From: Colius striatus
Lineage: Eukaryota; Chordata; Aves; Coliiformes; Coliidae
Direction of reading: 5' to 3'
Length of the DNA: 64,000 nt
Assembly: GCF_028858725.1 (NCBI RefSeq)
Contig: NC_084771.1
Location: 10,692,915-10,756,914, forward strand
A program made the translations under genes and the position numbers. This document shows, in pieces, positions 1 to 12,000 of this stretch. The notes under the pieces are model-generated. The model had not been told where the DNA came from and ran no database searches. It saw only the letters and a program-made list of their open reading frames with translations. How positions within the stretch are numbered: position 1 is the stretch's first letter; each line of letters opens with the position of its first letter.

Positions 1-422
1 CCGGAGAGGCCGCGCCGCGCCCCGCGCCGCTCCCCGCGCCGATGCCGGTCTCTCGGGGGACGGGGCGGGTCCGGCTCGGCCGCGGCGCCGGGAACGGGCG
101 GGCACGTCCCCGCTCCGGCGGCGAGCGGGGCTGGCAGCCCTGGACGGGGGGCTCCGCCGCCCGGGTCCGCCTGGGCGGGCGGGAAGGCAGCGGGACCGGC
201 GGCCCTTCCCCATTCCCCCTTCCCCCGCTCCCCGACGAAGTTTCGGCAGCCCCCGGAGGCCGCGCGGCCGCCCCGGCCTGACGGAGCGACCGGACAGGGA
301 AGGGCCGGGCCCGCACCCGTAGCGCCCGGCACCAACAGGCGGTCCCGCCGGCACCGGGCGGCGCGGCCGCGGCGGAGCGGCGCAGGGACCCCGCCGCCCC
401 CTCCCCGCCCCGCGGCACTTAC

Positions 423-530
423 CGGCGGCGGCCCCGGAGCGCGCGGCGCGGCCCGCCCGGGCCAGCACAGGCCGGCGGCGCCACGGGGCGGGGCCGCTGC
501 GGCGCGCGGGGGGCGGGGCCTGGGCGCCGG
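423..530 (-). other. AMER1: Putative 5' non-coding first exon (AMER1-like), ending in a canonical donor
   Basis: Read on the minus strand, the sequence ends CCGCCG and then GTAAGTGCC, a near-perfect vertebrate 5' splice site with the exon's last base at 423. It sits inside a CpG island with GC boxes just upstream (485-577), so this is probably the first exon of a leftward gene. The 5' end (about 530) is a guess from the GC boxes, not an observed start site. AMER1 has an untranslated first exon and a single large coding exon, which fits the absence of an obvious start here. AMER1 scaffolds the beta-catenin destruction complex at the plasma membrane. The gene identity is inference from synteny; another gene is possible. 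Confidence 0.4.
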
Positions 531-608
531 GGCGGGGCCAGCGCGGGTCCGCGTGACGCGGCCGGGGGCGGGGCGGGTGCGCGCGCTGGCGCGGGGAGCG
601 CGCGGCCC

Positions 609-792
609 CGTCCCGCGGGAACACGGGCACCGCGCCTCGCCCCCACGCACCCCCCGTCCCGCGGGGACACGGCCACCGCCCCTCGCCCCCGCGCACCCCC
701 CGTCCCGCGGGAACACGGGCACCGCGCCTCGCCCCCGCGCACCCCCCGTCCCGCGGGGACACGGCCACCGCGCCTCGACCCCACGCACCCCC
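609..792. repeat. 46-bp GC-rich minisatellite, four copies
   Basis: The motif CGTCCCGCGGG recurs at 609, 655, 701 and 747, an exact 46-base period. Copies 1 and 3 read GGGAACACGGGCACC, while copies 2 and 4 read GGGGACACGGCCACC, so the array is really two copies of a 92-base dimer. It lies just upstream of the GC boxes of the CpG-island promoter. Open frames crossing it on both strands are by-products of the stop-free GC-rich repeat. Confidence 0.9.
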
Positions 793-1340
793 CTCCTGCC
801 TCCTGCACCGCCATCACTTCCCTCCCTTACTCCAACCTCATTCCCCACAGAGCCATTCCCAACGCCTCCTCCAGGCTTAGCCCAAGCCTTAACGCTGCCT
901 GTGGGACATGCCCCACAGCCTAATTAATAGCTTCTGATTAATAGATTCCATGACATTGGACACAAGGGCCCTGTGCTTCTGGCCAGAAAGCACCTTGGAG
1001 AGGCCATGAGGAGAGGGTGGACTGCAGCACAGGGGAGGGCTGGTGCAGCCCAAAGCAGCCCCGAGCGTAAGGATCCAGTCTGTGCTGAGCTGCCCCTGAG
1101 CGAGGTGGGGGGAGTTGTCAGCTCCAGGCTGTGAGAAGGGCAAGGCCTGAGCTCTCAGGCTCACACGTGTTGTCCCTGTTGCTGGGCCTTGAGAGATGGA
1201 GATACCAGGCCAAGGCAGCACCACTGCCCTGATGGCCCACTCCAGGCTCAGCCTGGAACCCCTGGCTGCAGCCTGTGGCTGATGTCAGGCTCTTCCCATT
1301 GAAGGACATTTCACCAAACAGGTCAGGAGAGTTCAATAAG
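793..1340. other. Intergenic spacer between AMER1-like promoter and ASB12 3' end
   Basis: No gene, RNA or repeat was recognised here. The stretch separates the CpG island from the probable ASB12 polyadenylation site and is short (about 0.5 kb) for a vertebrate intergenic region. Confidence 0.4.
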
Positions 1341-1355
1341 ATGAGTAGCAACACG

Positions 1356-1361
1356 TTTAAT
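1356..1361 (-). terminator. Candidate ASB12 polyadenylation signal (ATTAAA)
   Basis: On the minus strand this reads ATTAAA, the commonest variant signal, followed within 40 bases by a T/G-rich stretch (GTGTTGCTACTCATCTTATTG). It lies about 510 bases downstream of the ASB12 stop codon. No mRNA end is observed, so this remains a candidate. Confidence 0.4.
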
Positions 1362-1871
1362 TTAGAAGAACCACAAGTGCCTGATCTCACAAGCCCTCAG
1401 CCATGGCAGGAATGGCTCTTGAGGTGAGGAAGACAAACAGATGGGGAAGGGAGATAAGAGAGCAGCTGGCTCCAGCCTCTGCCTGCTTCTCTGAGCCCCT
1501 GCCCCACTGCCTGGGAGAACAGGGCTTTGCACCAACACAGAAAGCCCCAGGCATGAAGTCACATTGTGCCTCACTTCTTCCCCGTGAGGGGAGGGGGTAA
1601 GAGCAGCCTCTGCTCTCCATGTGTTTTCCCAACCCCTTCTCCAACCAGTATCAAGTAGATAAAATCCTCCAGTAAAGAGGGTTTAAAACCAAACACAGCT
1701 AAATCAGATCCCACTGCACCCTCACCCTAACACACAGCAGGAGCTGAGGGTTCCTGGTTTCTGCCCCCTTTCCCTCACCACCTTTTCACACAGGCACCAT
1801 TTTGGAGATGCATCATAGGCAAAAATTGCTTTGCAATCACAGCTTCACAGCCCAGGATGTCCAAGTGGCTT

Positions 1872-2050
1872 TTAATTGGGGTGCTGGACCCTGGTCCGGG
1901 GCAGGAGGCGCTGGTGGTGGGGCTGGTGTTGGAGGTAGCTGGCCAGGACCGGTGGCAGCTCCAGCTTGCCCAGGGCCTGTGGGCCAGCAGCCTGCTTCAG
2001 GAGACGCCTCATGGCCAGCCTGGACTGAGACATCAAGGACTGGGGCTGAG
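1872..2050 (-). CDS. ASB12: ASB12 coding exon 2 (SOCS box and stop)
   Basis: The acceptor reads CTCCTTATGCAG, with the exon starting at 2050. The exon encodes residues 270-328. [14 protein letters not shown] is the BC box and [10 protein letters not shown] is the Cul5-box region. The stop is TAA at 1872-1874. The cysteine of the classical BC-box consensus is serine here; human ASB12, as recalled, also lacks it. Confidence 0.92.
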
Positions 2051-4192
2051 CTGCATAAGGAGAGGAAAGAGAAATGACATGGTTGCCTTCAAGAGACATA
2101 ACCCTGCTCCCCTCCAACCCAGGCACCGTCCTAAGCAAATAGATTTTGATAGATGAAAACAAAAGGTCTTTCCTAGGGCTGCTTACACTGCATTTTCAGC
2201 CATGAGCTTTGCAGCACAGGAGCTGGGGGAGAGGGGGAGCCTCCCACCACCATAAGGAAATAAGTGCATTTTTCCTGGACTTAGACACTAAAGGAGAGCC
2301 AAAGGTGAGCAGCAGAGGAACAGCAAAAAGCAGCCTTCTATAGAATCATAGAATGGTGGGGGCTGGAAGGGCCCTGCAGAGCTCCTCCAGCCCAACCCCC
2401 TGCTAAAGCAGCTTCCCCTTGCTCAGGGGGCACAGGTGGGTTTGGAAACCTCCTGAGAAGGAGCCTCCACACTCTCCCTGGGCAGCCTGGGCCAGGGCTC
2501 CCTCACCTCAGCACCAAAGGAGTTTCCCCTTGTGTTCCAGTGGAACCATTTATGTTCCAGCTGATGTCCATCACCCCTTGTGCTGTCTCTGGGTACTACA
2601 GAAAAACGTGTCACCCCATCCTGCTCACACCCACCCTTTAGGGACTTGTAGGTGTTGCTGAGGTTCCCTCTCAGCCTTCTCTTCTCCAAGCTGAACAGTC
2701 CCAGTTCCCACAGCCTTTCCTTATAAGATGCTCCAGTCCCCTGATCATCTTGGTGGCCCTGCACTGGCCTCTCTCCAGCAGTTCCCCGTCCCTCTTGAGC
2801 TGGGGAGCCCAGAACTGGACACAGGACTCCAGATGAGGCCTCACCAAGGCAGAGCAGAGGGGGAGTAGAACCTCCCTCGAACACTCCCCAGAACACTCTT
2901 CTCAATGCCCCCAGGATGCCATTTAACCTTTAACCCAACAGTTTTATATAAAAGTGAAGAAAAAACAAGTTGCACACCCTGCCAGGACACCCTCCCTCCA
3001 TCCCAGCAATTTGTTGTAGGAGTTTCCTGCTGTAGCATGTGCATCCAGGCCATCAGTTAATCACCAGTGGTGGACCTGTTCTCCATAACCTTGTGATGTC
3101 CCTCTCTGTCTGTGTTCAGAATTAGAGACTTTTTCCTTTTGGACTAAATACAGCAATCAACAGGGGAGAATAAAAACTCATCATGAGTGATAATAATCAA
3201 GAGTTTCAGATTAGAGAGACCCATGAACTCAAGTGATGCTGCAAAGGCAAGTGAAGCTCATAGGAAAGCCTGGGTACAGCTACTGGGAAGCAGAGGTAAA
3301 GGGAAGGGGAATCTGGAGGAACTTGCACCCAAACAAGCAGAAGCAGTGCTCATTTCCAGCCATGGGGCCATGCACACAGATTACCTCTCGCCTGCAGCAG
3401 CAGCTCCAGGCCCTCGCTGCGGGGTGCTGCCTCATCTAACACCACGTTGGGCAAGTACACATTGGCTCCAAAGTCAATGAGCAGCTTGATGAACTCGCTC
3501 CTGCAGCCGTGCCTCAGGCAGGTTTCCAGCACAGTCTTGGGCTCCTTGATCTGGGCGATCACCGTCTCCTCCGTGCAGTTATAGTCGGGGTCAGCACCGT
3601 AAAGCAACAGCAGCTTAAAGCACTCCAGGTGCCCGTACACAGCAGCGAGGTAGAGGGGACCAGAACACGCCACCGAGTTGGTGGCCCACTCGGGCAGCCT
3701 GGCGTGGACGTTGGCCTCTGCACCGTGGTCCAGGAGCTGCTGCAGGATGCCCACGGCACCGTCCCTCGCGGCGATGAGCAGCGGCGAGCAGTTGTTGTAG
3801 ATGCTGCCGCCGGGACTGGCCCCCGCGTCCAGGAGGAGCTCCACGCACTCCTGGTGGCCGTTGCTGACTGCCATGAAGAGCGGGGTTTGAGCCTTGACAT
3901 CCAGGCTGTCCACCTCAGCCCCGTGGGCCAGGAGGACCTTCATGCTCCTGAGGCAGCCCCAGGTAGCTGCCAGGCGCAGCGGGGTGCTGGGCACTCCCCA
4001 GCCGCTCCTGCGGTTGATCAGCTTCTTGTACCTGTCTTGGCACAAGAGGCTCTCCAGGGTTTGGTGGTTGTCCTCCAGCACTGCCCGGTTCAGCTCCTCG
4101 CTTTCCCCGTTGTCATCTTCGTCTTCAGTGGGCTGGAGCATGGAGAACATTTTATTGATATCCATGAGGCTCATCTTTGGTCTGTCTCCCAT
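1872..4192 (-). CDS. ASB12: ASB12, ankyrin repeat and SOCS box protein 12 (2 coding exons, 328 aa)
   Basis: The coding sequence joins 4192-3385 to 2050-1872 and keeps one frame across the intron (phase 1). Ankyrin repeats lie at about residues 69-98, 103-130, 136-162, 178-205 and 219-248. Their key runs ([40 protein letters not shown]) match what I recall of mammalian ASB12, as do the N-terminal MDI-K-FS-LQP and the RSGWGVP motif near residue 62. A SOCS box (about residues 272-312) is encoded by exon 2 and should recruit Elongin B/C and Cullin-5, making the protein a substrate-recognition subunit of a ubiquitin ligase. The substrate is unknown. The start at 4192 is the first ATG after an in-frame stop; a second ATG three residues before LMDI (residue 7) is an alternative. 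The C-terminus runs about 15 residues beyond the human end as I remember it. The gene is followed by the AMER1-like promoter and preceded by MTMR8 on the same strand. Confidence 0.93.
2340..2920 (-). mobile_element. CR1 LINE 3' fragment in the ASB12 intron
   Basis: The plus strand begins TAGAATCATAGAATGG, the reverse complement of the avian CR1 3' end. It continues with the usual CR1 blocks, such as the reverse of CTGTTCAGCTTGGAGAAGAG at about 2680-2700. The element therefore lies on the minus strand, in sense with ASB12. It is 5'-truncated and non-coding. It belongs to the same subfamily as the copy at 5620-6008 and lacks a roughly 12-base segment present in that copy. Confidence 0.9.
3385..4192 (-). 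CDS. ASB12: ASB12 coding exon 1 (residues 1-269)
   Basis: This exon encodes the acidic N-terminus and all the ankyrin repeats. It ends with AGAG followed by GTAATC (donor at 3381-3384), leaving one base of a split alanine codon. A plausible acceptor (TTATTGTCCTGCAG) lies just upstream on the minus strand, ending at 4229. The exon probably starts at 4228 with 36 bases of 5' UTR, preceded by an untranslated exon I could not locate. Confidence 0.92.
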
Positions 4193-4328
4193 GCCTCGCT
4201 TTCATCGTAAAAGGTCAAAGCCAAAGATCTGCAGGACAATAAACATGGCAGCACCACGGAGTTAGAATCAGTCCCTCCAACACCAACACTGTCCTTTTAT
4301 TGTCCTTGTTTTAATACACAATTTATTA

Positions 4329-4665
4329 TAGAATCATTGAATGGTCCGGGGTGGAAGAGACCTCAGACCTCATCTTGTTCCAGCCCTCTGCCATGGACAG
4401 GGACACCTTCTGCTAGCCCAGGTTGCTCCAAGCCCCATTCAACCTGCCCTTGAACACTGCCAGGGATGGGGCCGCCACAGCCTCTCTGGGCAGCCTGTGC
4501 CAGGGCCTCACCACCCTCACAAGGAAGAACAACTTCCTGATGTCTCATTTAATCTCTCCTCTTTCAGTATAAGGCATCACTCCTTGTCCTATCACTACCT
4601 ACCACTGTATAAAGTCCCCCCATCCCAGCTTTTTTGCAGCTCCCCTTTTTATTCAAGGAAGATAC
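4329..4665 (-). mobile_element. CR1 LINE 3' fragment upstream of ASB12
   Basis: It starts TAGAATCATTGAATGGTC (the reverse of a CR1 3' end) and runs through CAACCTGCCCTTGAACACTGCCAGGGATGG-like and GGCAGCCTGTGCCAGGGCC blocks, typical of avian CR1. It is more diverged than the 2340 copy and belongs to a different subfamily. It is 5'-truncated with no open reading frame of interest. Confidence 0.88.
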
Positions 4666-5619
4666 TCCACACCCACCCACCTACCTTCCCTCTCCTCCAA
4701 TACAAACTTGTGATGCTTCTGACACACTTATCACCCTGCCACCATGGGTGAGGAAATCCATGCTGGTGAAGGGCTAAGGCAAAGACAGAGGTGGTCAGTG
4801 CTGTAGCACATCCATGGGACACCTCCCCTTCAACTGATGAAGGATATGCAACTACTCATGGGATACTCAGACCTTGAGCTCAGGAAGGCTCCTATGTGAC
4901 CACATCCTTTTGCAAGACATCAGCACTCCACTGGTGGATGAGGCCATCCATTTTCCCAAAACCCTCAGAAACCACCCCATCCAGCTCTTCTCTGGAGGAG
5001 CTGCTGGATGAGAAGCACAGCCCTGCTCTGCAGCAGCAGAGGTTTCTGGTGGAGCCTAACCAGCATCTGCACTTCTGAGTATTTTGGGACCCATGGAAAA
5101 CGTGGAGGAATTTCAGTTTAGAAGCGTGGTGAGGTTTTTACACCCTGCCACTTGTTAAAGGGATTAGATTTCAAAATAGAGATGAAGTGAACGTGGCTGG
5201 TTTAAGCACTTCCAGCAGCACCCTTCTTGCCATTTGGCTTTGGCAAACCCTCTCCCCTCCCCTGCCCACTCGTGCCGGAGGATCGCAGTTGCAAGAAGGG
5301 TCTGGGATGTTTATAGCAGAGGGATGGGGTGGGGGGAGACAGGCGAGGGGAAGCCAAGCTGGGGCTAAACCCCGACACATTTGCCAGGTGCTTGGTGCAG
5401 GATCTGGCCTCGCTGTGGCTGAGTGGCAGCAGGGGAGAGGAATGCGATGCTGCAGCCGACACCTGGGCAGCAGGGAAAGGCCCTGGGGAAGGGCTCAGGA
5501 ATTTCTCAGCATGTCCCAGCCCCACAGCCTCTCGGATTCCCCTGGGGAGAGGCAGCTGCAGCACAGCTCAGCCTCACCCAACAGCATCTCACATCCTCCC
5601 TTGGAGGAGGGCAGGAGGA
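4666..5619. other. Non-coding spacer
   Basis: No gene or repeat was recognised. A first, untranslated ASB12 exon may lie here or further right, but nothing in the sequence identifies it. Confidence 0.3.
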
Positions 5620-6008
5620 TGCTGAGGGGACTGGGACATCTCTGTGAGGAGGTAAGGCTGCAGGACCTGGGGCTGTTCAGCCTGGAGAAGAGAAGGCTGA
5701 GGGGGACCTCAGCAATACCTATCAGGACCTAAAGGGTGGGTGTCTAGTGGCCAGTGACAGGACAAGGGGCAATGGACATCAGCTGGAACATAAACAGTTC
5801 CACTCAGACACGAGAAAGTCCTTTGGTGCTGAGGTGAGGGAGCCCTGGCCCAGGCTGCCCAGGGAGGGTGTGGAGGCTCCTCAGGAGGTTTCCAAACCCA
5901 CCTGGACACGTTCCTGTGCCCCCTGAGCGAGGGGAAGCTGCTTTAGCAGGGAGTTGGGCTGGAGGAGCTCTGCAGGGCCCTTCCAGCCCCCAGCATTCTA
6001 TGATTCTA
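5620..6008 (+). mobile_element. CR1 LINE 3' fragment, plus strand
   Basis: It contains CTGTTCAGCCTGGAGAAGAG, GACAAGGGGCAATGG, GTGAGGGAGCCCTGGCCCAGG and a 3' end ATTCTATGATTCTA at 5995-6008, all diagnostic of avian CR1. Its last 190 bases are almost identical to the reverse complement of 2340-2521, so the two form an inverted pair around ASB12 exon 1. Confidence 0.92.
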
Positions 6009-9000
6009 GCTGCACCAAGCAATTAGCCTCTTTCTGCCATCAACACTGTCAACAATGAAGCAATGGCAGGAGACTCGTCCCACATCCACCAGCAGAGGAA
6101 GATGTGTGAGCCCCGAGGAATCCCCACACGAGGCCATCACAGCTCTGTGCTTTGGTTAAGCAGAGCCAGTTTGATGACAGAGAGCAAGAGCAAAGCTCTG
6201 TGGCACTTTCACCTGTTAACACTGGCCCAGACAATTCATACAGAAATACATGCAATTATTACACTACTGTTATTAATTAGACAAGCTGACAATGAGCTCT
6301 GGAGCTCTGGAAACCCCCTACTCATGTAGCTAATGGAGTGGGGGGGTTATTGCAGATTTGATTCAGAACAAAGGCCCAGTTACGTTCCTAATGAATGGAA
6401 GAGCAAAACAAGAGCTGTAACATTTCCTGAACAAACAAGCATCTCCAAAGGGACATTACATTGACAGGGTGAGCATTCACGTGGGGAGCTCAACCAGAAG
6501 AGCCCAAGCCAGAGCTGTCACCTCTGGAGCTGAAGGAAGCTGTCCATGCATCTGCAGACCCCCCAAAAAGACATTATGACTGGAGCTAAAGGTGACAGAG
6601 TACAGTCACCCTTTTATAACTGCTTACCAAGCCACCCTCAGTTGCCTGATGCTGCTTAGGCACCACTGTGCTGCTGCCTTACCTTTGGGAGGGGGGTGAT
6701 GCTCATGGCCAGGCTGTGTGAGGCAGCAGTGGTCCCATGGTGAGTTCTCCCTCGGTTTAAACAAGAAAGAGACAGAGAGAGGCTGGTGCTGTGTTGGGGA
6801 CAGAGCTCTGCTCTGTGTGACCAGAACGACACAGGCTGTCAAGCTCACAGCTGAAATGCCACTGTGAGGAGACGGGCCAGGGCGCTGGGGCTAATTTTAG
6901 CCCCTCAGGGGTTTTATCTTACCACTTCCATTCTTGGAAAGTTCCCCCTGGGTAAATATAGAGAAGGGGCAGCGAGGTGGGGGGAGGCTGGGACAGGTGC
7001 TGGAGGCTGCTTGACCTATGTGAGCAGACACAAAGCATTTGCTTCAGAGTTTCCTTGCACAAATCAGCAGGTACCAGGTGGTTTGAGGCCCTGTCAGGGC
7101 ACCACATGCCCTGCTGCAGCACCAGCCTCAGTTGCTGCCAGTCACCTAAACAGATTCCCTCGTAGCCCCCTCCCAACTGCCTTTTCCACTTCCAGAGCAA
7201 TACAGGTGACCATTCACAACACCCAGAATCGCTTATCAAGCACCAGAGGGACAATGGACACCAAAGGTGGGCCGAGTTTCTCACCTGAGCTGCTCCTTTA
7301 GCTTCCCTCCAGGCCATATCTGCCAGGACTGCTTTGGCTTCCTAAAATTAAGCAGAAATTAAGGAAAAAAAACTTTACAGGGGCAAACAAATCAAGCAGG
7401 GAGCAATGTCTGGACTGTCTTATCAAAAGCTGTCAGCTAGTTAAGTGCAATTGTATTCTATCCAGTTCCCTTTAGACCTTTTCCAAGCTTTCTGGCAGTG
7501 GAGCAGGAATGGTCTGACAGTTTGAGGCAGCGTTATCAGCTGTACTAGATAACGAGAGGGGAACTGAATTATCCAGGAGAGAAAATCTCCACTGCTGCAA
7601 GGAGTCAAATCAGGGGGAGATCTGCAAAACATTTATGATGTCCCTGTCATCCCCATCCCACTCACAGTTTGTGGTTGCACTGGGAAAGGCAGAGAGAGCA
7701 GGGAAACATCCAGTACTGATGGCTTGAAGACTTTTGGCCTCTTCCTACGTTCACTCAAAAATAGATTATCACTTCAAAAAGGTCGATTTCCCCAAGTCAT
7801 CTCTATGAATGGAATTATTGAGTAGGAGAAATGTGGATAAACATGGGAGCAAAAGCAGGGAGTACAGGGTTTATTGAGCATCAAGAAGCTGCAACCACAA
7901 CAGGGATGCTGCAGTCAGAAAAAGCAAGCCTGGCTGGAAACCCTTCCAGCAAAATGCAGAAATAACAGCAGCAATTAAAACAACTGTGTGCTATGAAGGG
8001 AGAAAAAGAGGATACAGACAACAAAATGAATACACCTTAGGAAACATGAAATGTAGGAAACTGTAAGGGAACACAGAGATGAAAGGAAGATCCCTGAATG
8101 GAAGATTTAATGATAAACTGCATATCCTTTTGTTGCTGCTGCTGTTTAGTTGTTAACCAAGACAAGAAATCTTAGAAACAAGACCAGCTCTTTGGTAAGG
8201 GAACAGAGATCAAGCTGAATAATGATGAAGCAAAAAGTACAAAGTGCTTCCTGATAAATCCACCCTCCACTGGAAGAATGGAAACTGAAATCCTCACAGT
8301 GCTCCCTGAACAGCCAAAGGGACACATTAAACAGCACCAGGAGGTGAACTGGCAGGTTCAGATAAAGCCCGAACGGGAGCCCGAGGAGAGGTGACTGACA
8401 AGTGTGACCATTTTGGATAAGGTTCCTGACACTCCAAACACTGGGGAAGGGCAAGGAGCCAGGAGGATGCATCACCTTCTGCCCGAGCTCTGAGTGGCTG
8501 CCCTTGGCTGACCTGATGTGTGCTCCAACTCCTCAGCTCTCTGTTAATTGAGGGAGAATTACAGGGCAGAAGTATATTTAATGCCAGTCAAGAAGGTTTT
8601 TGGGAAGGTAAGGAGTTGCTTACATGAAAGAGATTACAGTTATTAACCCAGCTGAAAAGAAGTAAGGAGCTTTCTGATTTAACACCACTAAGCATTCTGA
8701 TTCACAAGCTTAGCACTAAACAGCACCAAATAGATCATTAGCAGAGATTAAGGATTTACTAACAGTCCTCAAAACACACAGTTCTTGCATGGGGCTGCTT
8801 CTGACTCCTGCCTTTCAACTTCAAGTCAGTGCCAAGCCTCAGCAAAGCCTTTGGACTTGGGAGTTTCCTTTTGTGCTCACCAAAGCTTGCCTGCTGTTCT
8901 GCTGGCCACCTTCTCACCAGCCAGCCTGGCAACATGATTTGGGTGTCACTCACCAGAGATCATCCCCTATGGGCCATCCCCTGACTACACTGTACATACC

Positions 9001-12000
9001 TGCACAGCAACAGCTCCCATGGCCCCTTCTTCGGTACTTGCCAGTCTATGGGGTGGATTAACACATAAAATATGCAGTTGGAAATGAAGGAGGAATCCAG
9101 CAATTGTTCCTTCTTCTCCATGAGCTGTAATTCCCTGAGGAGTTTTGGCAGCAAAGCCCCAGAAGTGTTGCAAGATGCCTTCCAGAGGCCCCTTCCCTCT
9201 CAGACCCCACGAGCCAGGAGCTGTAAAACAATGCAGGAAGATCATCCTTAAGGACCTGAAATACAGAATCCAAAGTCAGCACATGTCCACTCTTCGTTAC
9301 CTGAGTTATCTGTGTGACACTGATCATTCCCATAAAGCTGCCTGTTTGCTCCCATAAGCTCTTCCAAGTGTGCTCCAGGGCTGGCAACACTCAGGAGTCA
9401 CTCCCGGGACACTTAGGGGGGTCTTCTCTGCTTTTATTTTACAACATTAATATGTGCTGGGTCTCTTTCCAAAGCCTTGAAGAAGTAAAACTCTAACAAT
9501 CAGCTCCCAGTCATGCCACCCCCAGAAGCATCTTTGCCCTGAAATCACAGACCATATAGTCACTAAGTGACTATCAGGCAATAAGAGCAGGCATGGGAGA
9601 ACTATCTGCTCTTCCTGGACTCTCCAACAGCAGGTAGGGCTGGAACAGCCACCTTTCAGGAACAGAATTCCTGACCCATGTGAATTGCCAGAGTTAACCC
9701 AAACCACTGGATCCACACTGGATCACTGGCCAACAAAAATAATTGCTACTGAAACATTACTGGTCATCAAAAAAAAACCACAACAATGACAAACAGGACA
9801 AGGAAAGTATCAAGTTCTTAACTGTGGTAAGAGGGGACATATGAATATGGGAAGACACAAGAATTAGACCAGATCTCTTTCAAATAGCGAATGGACTCCC
9901 TGTATCTTTATCCTCTCCCTGGTTTTCCCTTTGTCAGGCAAGATCTGTGAAAGTCTCCTTGTTGCTTAAGCCCCTTGAGCTGCCTCACCAGGGAGGGGAC
10001 TGTCCTTACTGTGCAACTGCAACACTTGCAGAACACTCACATGTTTGAGAGCCAGGGCAGCCTCTGGTCCATACAGCTGCGCGGCTGCTGGACTGTTGCC
10101 CTGCAGGGATGGGCTGACAACAGCCCCTGTTAATTCTGCAGATCCATACGTGGGGCTGTGCAAGGGGAATTCTGTAGATACTGATTCCCACTCACACAGG
10201 ACTCTCTGCTTCTCTCCCACAGCTGAGCAAGTGCCAAGATCTGTTCTTTGTTGAGAGATGAAACAACACAATTGAGTTTATTGCTCTTAAAAGCTGCTGG
10301 GCTGTGTGTCCTCCCCCATTGCCTCTGCACCCAACACGGAAAGAGAATATAAGTTCAAGAGAACACTTGGATTTAGAAGCTGATCACATGCAAGAGAAAT
10401 GACAACACACCTTCTCCCTATCATTAAGGAAACATTCTGGTCAAAATGTCACTTTCTTTAGGGGTTTGAACTCCTCCATGCCAAGGATGGGCTGGAGCTC
10501 CCCTCTAGGCAGTGAACAGTGACAGGGGAGGATCAGTCCTAGTCCTGTGCTGTACTGAGTGTGAGAGCATCTCATGTCCTTGCCTGTGTAAGCAGATTGA
10601 AAGGTGCTCTCTCTGCTGCTAAGCCAGGTTGGCTGGGTTTGTTTTTCTTTTAAAAGTCATCAGCCCACAAACTGTGTAGTCTGCCTTCAGCATCAGAGGG
10701 GTTCATCCATTTTACATACACACAGGAAGCCTTAACACCAATATCACTCTAGCAAATCACCAGCATCTAATTGCTGGGTAAGAGTACAGAGTTACAACTA
10801 CTACCAAACCCATCCAGCATTATTGGTCAAAAGCAACAGAGAATGAACTGATGCAGAATGAAAACGAATCCACATTAAGGTATCTTTGGCAGATATGAAC
10901 CCGAATCTCAACCAGAAAGCAGGTTCACTCAGCTGCTTTTTTTGTCTGAACTTAGAACAGAAGGCTTGATCTTAAACCAGTGATTTTTCAGTACATATTT
11001 CCAGTTAAGGTTCCTGATGAGTGTTTTCACTCAGCACAGGTATTTCCTGAGAGCCATTACACAAGTCTTTAGCAATACTCCTACAAGGGCTCTAAAGCAG
11101 ACCTGCCCCCTCAAAGCTGAAGTTAGCTTCAACAGGGAAGTTGTCATTTACCTTCAGCAAAGATGCTGTCAAACAGAGGATGAGTTTTCCTCAAACATGA
11201 ATTCCAGCTGTATCAATTCCAGCCAGTGGTAATGCTAATAATGCAATTAAATGCCATGCAGGTCTCATTTAGGTAAATGAAGGATTCCACTGGCAACATT
11301 TACAATTAGCAAGAAGAAGCCTTTGAAACATCTGGGGACTGAGTATCCACAAACATCAGGCACATTTTTTTGCCTTAATACATGGTAAAGTAACAGTGCA
11401 ATGGAAAATATTCATCAGGGCTCGAGTAACAGGTCTTAGGTGAGGTGTGTTCCTTGTTGTCACACAGCTCAGGGCTGTTTGTGCTTTGGAGCCAAGGCTG
11501 AATGGCTCTAGTGCTCAACTGACCTGGGAGAAGGGTCCCTCTGTCTCCACTACTGACCTTCCCCATGTTCTCCTGAGTCACATCCCTGTTGCTCAGCTCC
11601 CCCACAGAGCACTAAAAACCTCCAAACTCATATTTTAAAGTGCATTACTAAAATAGCTCACTTTGCTTTGCCAGGCACAGATTTAAAGCATTTACAGGAA
11701 TTTACCAATCCAAATGGCACCCTGAAGCATTCTGCAAAGCCTTATAAACACCAAATTCACTCATATCACCTCGTTTTTCTCTGCTTTGAAGATCTATATT
11801 TAACTCTGGGAGTTTTTAATTGTAGGATTTGACTCTTGCTGCACAGCCCTAAGTTAGTAAAGCACCAATTCCCATCTTGGTTATAAACAAGTTTTGCACC
11901 TGGAATTTCCCTCTTCCTTGAGCATTCTCCCACCTGAGTTTGCTCTCAAGAAAATCCTCACCTTGACCCACTGCTGAGGTGATGATTAAAAACAATTGGA

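Larger units (their letters stand above)
1..800 (-). promoter_or_regulatory. CpG island promoter of a minus-strand gene (probably AMER1)
   Basis: The first 800 bases are extremely GC- and CpG-rich, unlike the AT-rich DNA that follows. Four GC boxes (Sp1-type GGGGCGGGG cores) lie at about 485-494, 508-518, 529-537 and 564-577, and a CREB/ATF-like TGACG half-site lies at 554-558. No TATA box is evident. A strong splice donor on the minus strand at 417-423 indicates that transcription runs leftwards out of the window, so positions 1-416 would be the start of intron 1. The link to AMER1 rests on gene order: AMER1 is the neighbour of ASB12 in mammals, on the same strand. No coding sequence of that gene is visible here. 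Confidence 0.6.

Noticed and set aside
419..927. Overlapping open frames on both strands in the CpG island (132 and 124 codons)
   Set aside because: They are Arg/Pro/Gly/Ala-rich low-complexity translations of the CpG island and minisatellite, without homology or start-site support.
3509..4210. 233-codon plus-strand open frame
   Set aside because: It is antisense to ASB12 exon 1, has no recognisable domain, and is explained by the GC-rich codon use of the ankyrin exon.
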